In this document: piece by piece, positions 27,548 to 35,815 of the stretch
How positions within the stretch are numbered: the stretch's first letter is position 1
Layout of the letters: each line of letters starts with the position of its first letter
Source of the DNA: Ardenticatenaceae bacterium
Lineage (GTDB): Bacteria > Chloroflexota > Anaerolineae > Promineifilales > Promineifilaceae
NCBI GenBank assembly: GCA_020634235.1
Contig: JACKCB010000002.1
Coordinates: 496,001 to 560,000 of the forward strand
Direction: 5' to 3'
Length of the DNA: 64,000 nucleotides
Notes under the pieces: generated by a model
Told to the model about the DNA's origin: nothing
What the model saw: the letters and a program-made list of their open reading frames with translations, nothing else
Database searches by the model: none
Position numbers and translations under genes: made by a program

Positions 27548-27576
27548 GGCCAGCCCCCACGTTCAGAGGAATACGC

Positions 27577-30300
27577 ATGAAACACCTCGGCTTCTACTTC
27601 CGACACGCCCTCTCCCACATGAACCGCAACCGGCAGCGGACACTGTTCGTGCTGTTTTGCATTGCCGTCGGCGTGGCCGCCGTGGTCTCCCTGCGCACCC
27701 TGGGCCTGATGATTGGCGACGCCCTCACCGGCAACCTGCAAGAAACCAATCGCGGCGACATAGTCATCACCCCCCCCGACGTGCTGCAAGCACTCACCGG
27801 CCGGGACCAGGAAGTAGACAGAGCGCTGATAGAAGGTGGCGGATTGTTCGAGACAGCCACCTTCAGCGACCTGGGCATTGAACGGATTCAGGCCTGGGCG
27901 GCCGAGAACGGCTACGATCTGCTGCTGGCGGCGCGCAATCAGGTCCCCGGCCGGGTGCGTTCCACCACCAACACCACCGACCAACGCGTCGAAAACGCCA
28001 ACATCTACGCCATCCAGCCCGACGGCTACCCCTTCTACGGCCAGGTCACCTTCATCGACCCCCCCAACGCCACCCTGGCCCAAGCCCTGGCCGCCCCCGA
28101 CAGCATCGTCATCACCGCGCGCCTGGCCAACAGCCTCCAGCTCTCCCTCGGCGACGCAATCCGCATCGCCGGGCCAGACCAATTCACCATCACCGGCATC
28201 GTCGACGACGGCAGCGAAGCCAGCCTCAGCGACCCCAACACCTACCTCTTCCCCTTTGCCTACATCGCCTACAACACCGGCACCACCCTGCTGGCCACCA
28301 AAGCCGACACCATCTACGTCCGCACCCCGGCCGGGAGCGACATCGCCACCATCCAGCAAGCATTCGCAGAGGAATTCCCCGGCCTGAGCCTCAGCACCAC
28401 CGCCGACCTGCGCGAGCGCAACAGCCGCATCAGCGACATCGTCACCCGCTTCATCACCACCATGGGGCTGGTCTCCCTGCTCATCGGCGGCATCGGCATC
28501 GTCAACACCATGATCGTCGTCGTCAGCCGCCGCGCCCTGGAAATCGGCGTCCTCAAAACCATCGGCCTGCAAGGCAGCCAGATCACCCTCATGTTCCTCA
28601 TCGAAGCCCTGCTGCTAGGCATCATGGGCAGCCTGCTAGGCGTGGGGCTGGGTCTGGGGCTGGTCGTTGTGCTGCAAGCCATCACCGAGCGCGTCTTTGC
28701 CCAAACCCTAAACTTCGCCCTCTACCCCGAAGCCATGCTCCTGGGCTTCATCACCGGCGTCATCGTCACCCTGGTCTTTGGCTTTCTGCCCACCATCGCC
28801 GCCGGCCGGGTACGCCCCAACGTCGTCCTCTCCCCCAACGACGCCGTCATCCCCCGCTCCGGCCGGGTCATCTCCCTCATCATCATCCTCCTCATGACCG
28901 GCATTATGGGCCTGATGGTCGGCTTCATCCTGCAAAACTACCTGGCCGGCCTCGGCGTCGCCTACCTCACCCTGGTTGTACTGGCCGCCTGCACCATCGC
29001 CTTCTGGCTGCTGGCCTTCATCTTCAGCCGCCTGCCCGCCTTTGGCAGCATCTACCTCAAGCTGGCCCAGCGCGCCGTGGGCGCCAACGCCGGGCGCACC
29101 GCCAGCACCCTGCTGGCCCTGGTCGTGGGCATGTTCTCGCTCAGTCTCATCCTGCTCATGACCCGCAGCCTGGTCAACGTAGTCAACGACGTCCTGGAAA
29201 CCCAACTCGGCGGCAACCTGCTCGCCTCCACCGAATCGGCCGAAGCGGGCGCAGCCCTCGAGGCGCAGTTGGCCAGCCTGCCCGCCATACGCTCCTACGA
29301 TATCACCGTCGTCTACAACAGCGAGATTGTGGCCATCAACGGCAGCCGCGACATGGATGCCCTGATGGCAGCCGCCACGGCGGCCGGCCAGGCCGAGCTG
29401 TTTGGCGAGGAGGGAGCCAGCCCTGAAGGCGGCCTCCTGGCCCAGCTCGACCCGGTGGCCATCCAGCTCAATCTACTGCTGCAAGGGCTAACCTTACAGC
29501 GCGCCAGCGACTATCGCGGCACTTACGAGGTAGCCCGGGGCCAGGCGCTCCCGGCCGGGGACAACACCCCCACCCTCATCCTGCAAGAGAGCATGGCCAC
29601 CCGCTGGCTGGGGCTAGACGTGGGCGACACGTTAACCTTGCGCTTCCCGGCCGGGCAAGAAAGCACCGTCACCATTGGCGGCATCATCGCCGAAATCGAC
29701 CCCAGCCAGGTCAACATCAGCACCGGCTCCGGCGCCAACGCCATCATGACCGACAACAGCCTCCCGGCCGGGGTCAACCCCCAGCCCCCAGCCTACGTTA
29801 TCGACGTCGATCCCAACCAACTCAACCAGACCATCAACACCCTCAGCCGCATAGACGGCGTCTACGCCTTCGACATCAGCCAGATCAGCGCCCTCATCAA
29901 CCGCCTCTTCAGCCAGATCGCCGCCCTACCCCTCGTTGTGGCCGTCCTGGCCCTCTTCGCCAGCAGCGTCATCATCGCCAACACCGTCTCCCTGGCCACC
30001 CTGGAACGCCGCCGCGAAATCGGCATCATGAAAGCCCTCGGCCTGCAAAGCAGCCAGGTCCTCAGGCTCCTGCTGCTAGAAAACGGCCTCGTCGGCCTCC
30101 TCGGCGGCCTCATCGGCACCGGCATCGGTGCCGCCTTCATCCTCCTCAGCGGCATCCTCACCGACAGTCTGGGCAGCTTCCCCATTCTTACCCTGGCCGC
30201 TTTGGTACTGCTGGCCATCCTCATCGCCCTGGCCGCCACCCTCCTCACCGCCTACGGCGCATCCCGCGAAAAACCGCTCATCGTCCTGCGCTACGAGTAA
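27577..30300 (+). CDS. FtsX-type ABC permease, two FtsX domains (MacB-like, large)
   Basis: A 907-residue membrane protein. An N-terminal TM with periplasmic MacB-PCD-like domain (about 50-280) is followed by a first FtsX cluster of membrane segments (about 285-420, RFITTMGLVSLLIGGIGIVNTMIVVVSRRALEIGVLKTIGLQGSQI). A second large extracellular domain (about 540-770) and a second FtsX cluster follow (about 785-905, LERRREIGIMKALGLQSSQVL). This is the duplicated architecture seen in LolC/YbbP-like permeases rather than the 650-residue MacB. Its substrate is unknown; lipids, lipoproteins or antimicrobials are typical for the class. Confidence 0.9.
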   Translation: MKHLGFYFRHALSHMNRNRQRTLFVLFCIAVGVAAVVSLRTLGLMIGDALTGNLQETNRGDIVITPPDVLQALTGRDQEVDRALIEGGGLFETATFSDLGIERIQAWAAENGYDLLLAARNQVPGRVRSTTNTTDQRVENANIYAIQPDGYPFYGQVTFIDPPNATLAQALAAPDSIVITARLANSLQLSLGDAIRIAGPDQFTITGIVDDGSEASLSDPNTYLFPFAYIAYNTGTTLLATKADTIYVRTPAGSDIATIQQAFAEEFPGLSLSTTADLRERNSRISDIVTRFITTMGLVSLLIGGIGIVNTMIVVVSRRALEIGVLKTIGLQGSQITLMFLIEALLLGIMGSLLGVGLGLGLVVVLQAITERVFAQTLNFALYPEAMLLGFITGVIVTLVFGFLPTIAAGRVRPNVVLSPNDAVIPRSGRVISLIIILLMTGIMGLMVGFILQNYLAGLGVAYLTLVVLAACTIAFWLLAFIFSRLPAFGSIYLKLAQRAVGANAGRTASTLLALVVGMFSLSLILLMTRSLVNVVNDVLETQLGGNLLASTESAEAGAALEAQLASLPAIRSYDITVVYNSEIVAINGSRDMDALMAAATAAGQAELFGEEGASPEGGLLAQLDPVAIQLNLLLQGLTLQRASDYRGTYEVARGQALPAGDNTPTLILQESMATRWLGLDVGDTLTLRFPAGQESTVTIGGIIAEIDPSQVNISTGSGANAIMTDNSLPAGVNPQPPAYVIDVDPNQLNQTINTLSRIDGVYAFDISQISALINRLFSQIAALPLVVAVLALFASSVIIANTVSLATLERRREIGIMKALGLQSSQVLRLLLLENGLVGLLGGLIGTGIGAAFILLSGILTDSLGSFPILTLAALVLLAILIALAATLLTAYGASREKPLIVLRYE

Positions 30301-30496
30301 ATTGCCGGGCAGCCACCCCCTCCGCCAGGAGAGACAGCGGCGCCAACCGAGCTGGCCCCACCGGCGCAGTTGTACCCTGCTGCCCCCTCGTCACTACGCG
30401 AATTTGCATTCGCCCTCACTATGTTGGAAAATAAGCCATAACGCTGCGCCAATCCTCCTATCAGCGCAGCGCGCACACCACGCCTGAGAGGCGCTC

Positions 30497-31318
30497 ATGA
30501 AGCCAACACCATTCGATCAAGACCTGGCATCTGGCCAACAACACCGCCACAACCTCAACGTCGCCGCCCGCACCGGGCAGCGCACCCAGGACGAGCAACT
30601 GCTCACCGCCCCCTGCGATCAGGAAGCCAGCTTCATCCATACCGACACCTGGCGCGTCTTCCGCATCATGGGCGAATTCGTGGCCGGCTTCGACACCCTG
30701 GCCGACACCGGCCCGGCCGTGACCATCTTTGGCTCCGCCCGCGTCTCCCCCGAAAACGCCCAGTACCAGGCCGCCATCGAAGTGGCCCACCTGCTCGGCA
30801 AAGCCGGCTTCAGCATCATCACCGGCGGTGGTCCCGGCATCATGGAAGCCGGCAACCGCGGCGCGCGCCTGGCCGGCGTGCGCTCCATCGGCCTAAACAT
30901 CGAGCTGCCCTTCGAGCAAAGCCACAACCCTTACCTGGACGTCCCCATCGATTTCCACTACTTCTTCGTGCGCAAGATGATGTTCGTCAAATACGCCCAG
31001 GGATTTGTCATCTTCCCCGGCGGTTTTGGTACCATGGACGAGCTTTTTGAAGCCCTAACCCTGGTCCAGACCAGCAAAATCCAAAACTTCCCCATCGTCT
31101 TGTACGATTCTGCCTACTGGCAGGGCCTGCTCGACTGGCTGCGCAATACCATGCAAGCCGAGGGCAAGATTGCCGCGGCCGATCTCGATCTACTCATCCC
31201 CGCGGATACGCCCGAACAAGTCCGTGACATCATAGTCACTTGCTTGCGGGAAAACCAGCGCCGTACCGAGCAGGAAGCGCGCGCCCACCAGGAAACACGC
31301 AAAGTATTAGGAAAGTAA
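30497..31318 (+). CDS. LOG-family (TIGR00730) nucleotide phosphoribohydrolase
   Basis: A 273-residue Rossmann-like protein. The conserved motifs are GGGPGIMEAGNRGA (about 113-126) and PGGFGTMDELFEAL (about 174-187). LOG enzymes hydrolyse cytokinin- or nucleoside-5'-monophosphates to base and ribose-5-P. The first 55 residues are an unrelated, hydrophilic extension. It ends 3 nt before the response regulator, so co-transcription is likely, though the functional link is not obvious. Confidence 0.9.
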   Translation: MKPTPFDQDLASGQQHRHNLNVAARTGQRTQDEQLLTAPCDQEASFIHTDTWRVFRIMGEFVAGFDTLADTGPAVTIFGSARVSPENAQYQAAIEVAHLLGKAGFSIITGGGPGIMEAGNRGARLAGVRSIGLNIELPFEQSHNPYLDVPIDFHYFFVRKMMFVKYAQGFVIFPGGFGTMDELFEALTLVQTSKIQNFPIVLYDSAYWQGLLDWLRNTMQAEGKIAAADLDLLIPADTPEQVRDIIVTCLRENQRRTEQEARAHQETRKVLGK

Positions 31319-31321
31319 GCC

Positions 31322-32056
31322 ATGTTTAACGAGCCCGAACAGCTTCAGCGTATTCTGTCGGTAGACGATGACCCCCAGGCCCTGCGCCTCATCACTTACA
31401 CGCTGGAACGGGAACATTTCGAGGTAGTCACCGCCACCTCCGGTGAAAACGCCCTCAACCATATCCAGCGTCACGGGCTGCCCCATCTGGCCATTGTGGA
31501 CTACAACATGCCGCCCGGCATGAGCGGGCCGGAATTCTGCCGCATTGTGCGCAGCTACTGCGATCTGCCCATCATTGTGCTTTCCGCCGTCGAAGACGTA
31601 GACAAGATTGTGGCCAGCCTGGAAGAGTATGCCGATGATTACATCATCAAGCCGTTCAACCCGGCCGAGCTGGCCGCCCGCGTCCAGCGCGTGCTGCGCC
31701 GGGTAGGTAGCTTCGCCTACACCCTCAACGCCCAAACCGTGGTCGATCAGCGTCTCATCGTCGACTTCGCCGGCCACCAGGTGATTGTGGACGGGGAGGC
31801 CGCCAACCTGACCCCCATTGAAAGCAAGCTGCTCTACATTCTGATGCGCAATGCGGGCCGCACGGTAACGACCAACTTTCTCTTGCGCCGCATCTGGCCC
31901 GTGGAAAACGCCCAGGAAGATCGCCTGCACGTTCACATTCACCGGCTGCGCCGCAAAGTTGAAGCCAACCCCACCCAACCCTACTACATCTTGTCACAGC
32001 GAGGTCAGGGTTACAGCTTTCCGATGAGAGCTGAAACACAGCGCCGCATTGGCTAA
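31322..32056 (+). CDS. OmpR-type response regulator
   Basis: A 244-residue regulator. The receiver domain (about 8-125) has the acidic pocket SVDDD and phospho-acceptor Asp60 in IVDYNMPPGMSG. The loop carries one more proline than the usual MPGMSG. The winged-helix DNA-binding domain (about 140-235) reads LTPIESKLLYILMRNAGRTVTTNFLLRRIW...VHIHRLRRKVEANP. No histidine kinase is adjacent, so it is an orphan in this window. The next gene starts 13 nt after its stop. Confidence 0.92.
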   Translation: MFNEPEQLQRILSVDDDPQALRLITYTLEREHFEVVTATSGENALNHIQRHGLPHLAIVDYNMPPGMSGPEFCRIVRSYCDLPIIVLSAVEDVDKIVASLEEYADDYIIKPFNPAELAARVQRVLRRVGSFAYTLNAQTVVDQRLIVDFAGHQVIVDGEAANLTPIESKLLYILMRNAGRTVTTNFLLRRIWPVENAQEDRLHVHIHRLRRKVEANPTQPYYILSQRGQGYSFPMRAETQRRIG

Positions 32057-32069
32057 CGGTTGTCCAGTC

Positions 32070-32705
32070 ATGAGCAAAAGGAGCAACGAACAGTGGCTGG
32101 CTGAGCTGCAATCTCTCGGCCCACAGCGCGAGACAGCCCTGGCTGATCTGCGGGCAGTGCTGGTGCGGGGCCTGAGTTTTGCGCTGCGGGAATACCTCTC
32201 CCCGGCCGATCCCAACTTCGGCCCGCTGGTGGAGGAGTCGGCCCAAGAAGCACTGCTGAAGATTCTGGACAATTTGCACACCTTCCGCGGGCACAGCCGC
32301 TTTACCACCTGGGCGCACAAGATCGCCGTCCACGTGGTACTGACGGAGCTGCGCCGCAAACGCTGGCAGGACAGCTCGCTGGACGATTTGTTGGATGGGC
32401 AGCAAGGGGAAGCCCGCCCGGCTATCATGGCCGATGACGCGCACAACCCGGAGCTAACCACGCTGCAAGCGGACCTTCTGCGGCGGGTGCAGCGCATTAT
32501 CGCCGAAGACCTGACGGATAAGCAGCGCATGGCCCTGGTCGCCACACGCATCCAGGAACAACCGGTGGCCGCCGTCGCAGCCGAGATGGGCATGAAGGAG
32601 AATGCGCTGTATAAGCTGCTGCATGATGCCCGCCTGCGCCTGAAGAAGCAGCTTGCCGCCGAAGGGTTGGCTAGTGAAGATATTCTGGCTGCTTTTGAAC
32701 AGTAG
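32070..32705 (+). CDS. ECF-like RNA polymerase sigma factor
   Basis: A 211-residue sigma-70 family protein. Region 2 (about 45-110) reads LVEESAQEALLKILDNLHTFRGHSRFTTWAHKIAVHVVLTELRRKRW, and region 4 (about 140-195) reads DLTDKQRMALVATRIQEQPVAAVAAEMGMKENALYKLLHDARLRLKKQL. It has no sigma-3 domain, so it belongs to the ECF group. The start at 32070 lies 13 nt after the response-regulator stop. A longer reading frame from 32049 would overlap that gene. A zinc-finger protein follows 66 nt downstream and is a candidate anti-sigma factor. Confidence 0.88.
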   Translation: MSKRSNEQWLAELQSLGPQRETALADLRAVLVRGLSFALREYLSPADPNFGPLVEESAQEALLKILDNLHTFRGHSRFTTWAHKIAVHVVLTELRRKRWQDSSLDDLLDGQQGEARPAIMADDAHNPELTTLQADLLRRVQRIIAEDLTDKQRMALVATRIQEQPVAAVAAEMGMKENALYKLLHDARLRLKKQLAAEGLASEDILAAFEQ

Positions 32706-32771
32706 CCCGTCCCCGGCCGGGCGTAAGAAATGCCCCAACCAGCACGTCAGGGGGTTTAGAAAGGCGACCAA

Positions 32772-33101
32772 ATGCTAAAGAGAATGATCCGCAAGCTGCG
32801 CAAACAAAACAGCCCCCCCACCCCGGCCGGGGCCTTACCCGACCCGACCCTCACCCCAACCCAGTTCCGGGAACTCATCCTCCACGTCGCCCGAACCCAC
32901 GAAGTAGAACTCAACTGCAGCTCCACCTTCGAACTAATCGACGAATACGCCGAAATGGCCGCCCAGGGGCGCAACGCGGCCAACATCATGCCCCAGGTAA
33001 ACCAGCACCTGGAAATGTGCCCCGACTGCCGCGAAGAATACCAAACCCTACTGCACATCCTGCGCACATTCGAACTTGAAAATGGCGACGAGCTGGCGTA
33101 A
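32772..33101 (+). CDS. zinc-finger anti-sigma-like protein
   Basis: A 109-residue soluble protein. The segment CSSTFELIDEYAEMAAQG...VNQHLEMCPDCREEYQTLL carries a His-x3-Cys-x2-Cys arrangement (HLEMCPDC, about 79-86) preceded by an N-terminal Cys, matching the zf-HC2/ZAS zinc-binding fold of anti-sigma factors. No TM segment is present, so it would act in the cytosol. It sits 66 nt after the ECF-like sigma gene, which is the usual order of a sigma/anti-sigma pair. Confidence 0.75.
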   Translation: MLKRMIRKLRKQNSPPTPAGALPDPTLTPTQFRELILHVARTHEVELNCSSTFELIDEYAEMAAQGRNAANIMPQVNQHLEMCPDCREEYQTLLHILRTFELENGDELA

Positions 33102-33137
33102 CATCCGGCCAACGCCACACACCACCACGGAGACAAC

Positions 33138-33422
33138 ATGGCAAAAGCAATCTGGAATGGCCAGGTATTGGCCGAGAGCAACAAAACCATCATCGTCGAA
33201 GGCAACCACTACTTCCCCCCTGACGCCGTTAACGACACCTATTTCCGGCCCAGCAGCACCCACACCACCTGCCCCTGGAAAGGGGTGGCCAGCTACTACG
33301 ACGTCGTCGTCGATGGCCAGGTAAACAAAGACGCCGCCTGGTACTATCCCACCCCCAAACCGGCCGCGCGCAACATCACCGGCCACATCGCCTTCTGGCG
33401 CGGCGTGCAGGTACAGCCCTAA
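33138..33422 (+). CDS. DUF427 family protein
   Basis: A 94-residue protein matching DUF427: KAIWNGQVLAES at the N-terminus, a NHYFPPDAVNDTYF stretch and TTCPWKGVASYYDVVVDG in the middle, with WYYPTPKPAA near the end. The family is a small beta fold of unknown biochemical role. It lies between the anti-sigma-like gene and glucokinase, both at short distances (36 and 70 nt). Confidence 0.9.
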   Translation: MAKAIWNGQVLAESNKTIIVEGNHYFPPDAVNDTYFRPSSTHTTCPWKGVASYYDVVVDGQVNKDAAWYYPTPKPAARNITGHIAFWRGVQVQP

Positions 33423-33492
33423 ATCCAACGCGACCCTGTGCCCACCGGTCAATACCCACGGAGCACAGCGCCCAATTCTCGCAGGAAAAGCA

Positions 33493-34497
33493 ATGCTACT
33501 AGCCGGTGACATTGGCGGAACCAAAACCATGCTGGCCGTTTACGCACCCCAACAGGGCGCGCACGCGCCGCTCATCCAGAAACGCTTCCCCAGCGACGAT
33601 TATGACTCGCTTGAAGCCATTATCGCCGATTTTCTGCGCTCCCTGGACCAGGAACCAACCCTGACCCACGCCGCCTTTGGCATTGCCGGCCCGGTAGTCA
33701 ACGGGCGGGTGCAAACCACCAATCTGCCCTGGGTCATCGACGAACAACGGCTGAAGCAGCGCTTCCACCTGGCGCGCGTACGCCTGCTAAACGACCTGGA
33801 AGCAGTCGCCCTGGCCGTACCCAACCTGGCCCCCAGCGACATGGAAACGCTCAAACCCGGCCGGGCCACGCCTGGCGGCACCATCGCCGTCATCGCCCCC
33901 GGCACCGGCCTGGGCGAAGCATTCCTCGTCTGGGATGGCCGCCAATATCGCGCCTACCCCTCCGAAGGCGGCCACACCGACTTTGGCCCTACCAGCGAAC
34001 TAGAAATCGCCCTGCTGCAATTCCTGCACCACGAGATGGGCATGGAACACGTCAGCTATGAACAGGTCTGCTCCGGCCTGGGCATCCCCAACCTGTACGC
34101 CTTCCTGAAGCACCATTACCAGGCCAGCGAACCAGACTGGCTGGCCACCGAGCTGGCCCTGGCCGAAGACCAGACCCCCGTCATTGTTGCCGCGGCCAAC
34201 GACCCGCTGCACCCCAACAGCCTGTGCCAGCAAACGGTGCGCCTCTTCATCTCCATCCTGGGGGCCGAGGCCGGCAACCTGGCGCTGAAGCTGCTGGCCA
34301 CCGGCGGCGTGTACCTTGGCGGGGGCATCCCCCCGCGCATTTTGCCCCACCTGCAAGATGGCACCTTTCTCACCGCCTTCAGCAACAAGGGGCGCTTTCG
34401 CCGCCTGCTAGAAGACGTGCCCGTATCCGTCATTACCCACCACCAGGCCGCGCTGCTAGGGGCGGCCAGCTTCGGCCTGGCGATGATGGCCGGCTAA
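33493..34497 (+). CDS. glk: glucokinase
   Basis: Phosphorylates glucose with ATP to glucose-6-phosphate, feeding the zwf-pgl-gnd pathway. The 334-residue protein opens LLAGDIGGTKTMLAVYA (phosphate-binding loop). It continues with AAFGIAGPVVNGRVQTTNLPW (sugar site), VIAPGTGLGEAFLVWDG and EGGHTDFGP. This is the bacterial Glk (Pfam glucokinase) type, not a ROK kinase; a ROK zinc motif is absent. An AGGAAAAGC precedes the ATG. pgl follows 23 nt later. Confidence 0.92.
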   Translation: MLLAGDIGGTKTMLAVYAPQQGAHAPLIQKRFPSDDYDSLEAIIADFLRSLDQEPTLTHAAFGIAGPVVNGRVQTTNLPWVIDEQRLKQRFHLARVRLLNDLEAVALAVPNLAPSDMETLKPGRATPGGTIAVIAPGTGLGEAFLVWDGRQYRAYPSEGGHTDFGPTSELEIALLQFLHHEMGMEHVSYEQVCSGLGIPNLYAFLKHHYQASEPDWLATELALAEDQTPVIVAAANDPLHPNSLCQQTVRLFISILGAEAGNLALKLLATGGVYLGGGIPPRILPHLQDGTFLTAFSNKGRFRRLLEDVPVSVITHHQAALLGAASFGLAMMAG

Positions 34498-34520
34498 TAC
34501 CCCCCAAAGGCGTGAACACA

Positions 34521-35276
34521 ATGCTCACCCCACAGGTTCTGGTTTTTGAAACGCTTGACGCGCTGTACCAGACGGCCGCCGCCTACGTAATGCGCACAGC
34601 CGAGGCAGCGGTGCAGGCGCGCGACCGCTTTACCTTCGCCCTATCGGGTGGCGGCACCCCTGGCCCGCTCTACGAGCTGCTGGCCCAACCACCCTACAGC
34701 ACCACATTGCCCTGGGCCAAAACGCACGTTTTTTGGGGTGATGAGCGCCTGGTACCGGCCGATGCCCCCGGCAGCAGCTACCACCAGGCGTGGACCACGC
34801 TGCTGGCCCATGTGCCGCTCCCGGCCGGGAACATCCACCGCCTCAAAGGAGAACTACCCCCCCCCGCCGCCGCCGCCGACTATGCCCAGCAGTTGGCCGC
34901 GCTGGCCGAAGAGGGCCAGGCCTGGCCCAGCTTCGACCTGGTGCTGCTGGGCCTGGGCAGCGATGGCCATACCGCCTCCCTCTTCCCGGCCGGGACACAG
35001 CCCCAATACCACACCCCCACCCTGGCCGTCACCGCCGATTATGCCGGCCGCCCGGCCGGGCGGGTCACCCTGACCCCGCTCGTCTTCAATGCCGCCCGCA
35101 ACCTCCTCTTCCTGGCCACCGGGGCCGAAAAGGCCGCCGCCATCGCCGCCACCCTGGACGGCCCGTTCGACCCCGCCCGCTGGCCAGCCCAACGCCTCCA
35201 GCCCGACCCCGGCCGGGTAACCTGGCTGATCGACCGGCCGGCCGCCCAACAGTTGCACCACCAGGCACAACCCTAG
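34521..35276 (+). CDS. pgl: 6-phosphogluconolactonase
   Basis: Hydrolyses 6-phosphogluconolactone to 6-phosphogluconate. The 251-residue protein is the DevB/SOL type. Its motifs are FTFALSGGGTPGPLYELLA (about 36-54), HVFWGDERLVPADAPGSSYHQAW (about 70-92) and DLVLLGLGSDGHTASLFPAG (about 139-158), with the active-site His in the last. I start at the ATG at 34521 (AAAGG upstream); the open frame to the left is a shadow of glk. zwf follows after OsmC. Confidence 0.92.
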   Translation: MLTPQVLVFETLDALYQTAAAYVMRTAEAAVQARDRFTFALSGGGTPGPLYELLAQPPYSTTLPWAKTHVFWGDERLVPADAPGSSYHQAWTTLLAHVPLPAGNIHRLKGELPPPAAAADYAQQLAALAEEGQAWPSFDLVLLGLGSDGHTASLFPAGTQPQYHTPTLAVTADYAGRPAGRVTLTPLVFNAARNLLFLATGAEKAAAIAATLDGPFDPARWPAQRLQPDPGRVTWLIDRPAAQQLHHQAQP

Positions 35277-35342
35277 CCCCCGGCCGGGACGCCGCCACAC
35301 CCCAACAACCAACATCCGCGCACCACGCCAACAGGAGATTTC

Positions 35343-35777
35343 ATGAGCATCACCGCCCACACCCAAAAGAACTACATGGTCGCCATCAGCAACGGCCGGC
35401 ACACCATCCTGGCCGACGAACCAGAACACGACGGCGGCTACGACGCCGGCCCCAACCCCTACGACCTGCTGCTGGCCGGGCTGGCCGCCTGCACCGTCAT
35501 CACCCTGCACATGTATGCCGACCGCAAGCAGTGGCCGCTAGAAAAAGTCCACGTCCGGCTCGACCATCGCAAAATATCGGCCAGCGAATGTGACGACTGC
35601 GAGAGTACCGGCAGCGCCAAAGTAGACATCATCGACATGGACCTCTCCTTTGAAGGGGCGCTCGATGCCGAGCAGACCGCACGGCTGATGGAAATTGCCA
35701 AGCGCTGTCCCGTTCACCGCACCCTGCTCAGCGAAACCAAGATTCGCACTCACCACGAACCCACCCTGACGACCTGA
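35343..35777 (+). CDS. OsmC/Ohr-family peroxide-protection protein
   Basis: A 144-residue OsmC-like protein that reduces organic hydroperoxides with two cysteines. They appear as LAACTVITLHMYADRK (about 49-64) and AKRCPVHRTLLSE (about 119-131). The intervening region also holds an extra CDDC motif (about 82-85), which is unusual. It sits between pgl and zwf, where NADPH for thiol reduction is made. AGGAG precedes the ATG by six bases. Confidence 0.88.
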   Translation: MSITAHTQKNYMVAISNGRHTILADEPEHDGGYDAGPNPYDLLLAGLAACTVITLHMYADRKQWPLEKVHVRLDHRKISASECDDCESTGSAKVDIIDMDLSFEGALDAEQTARLMEIAKRCPVHRTLLSETKIRTHHEPTLTT

Positions 35778-35815
35778 ACCCCACCCGGCCGGGTGTGCCC
35801 TGTAAGGAGGCTTCC

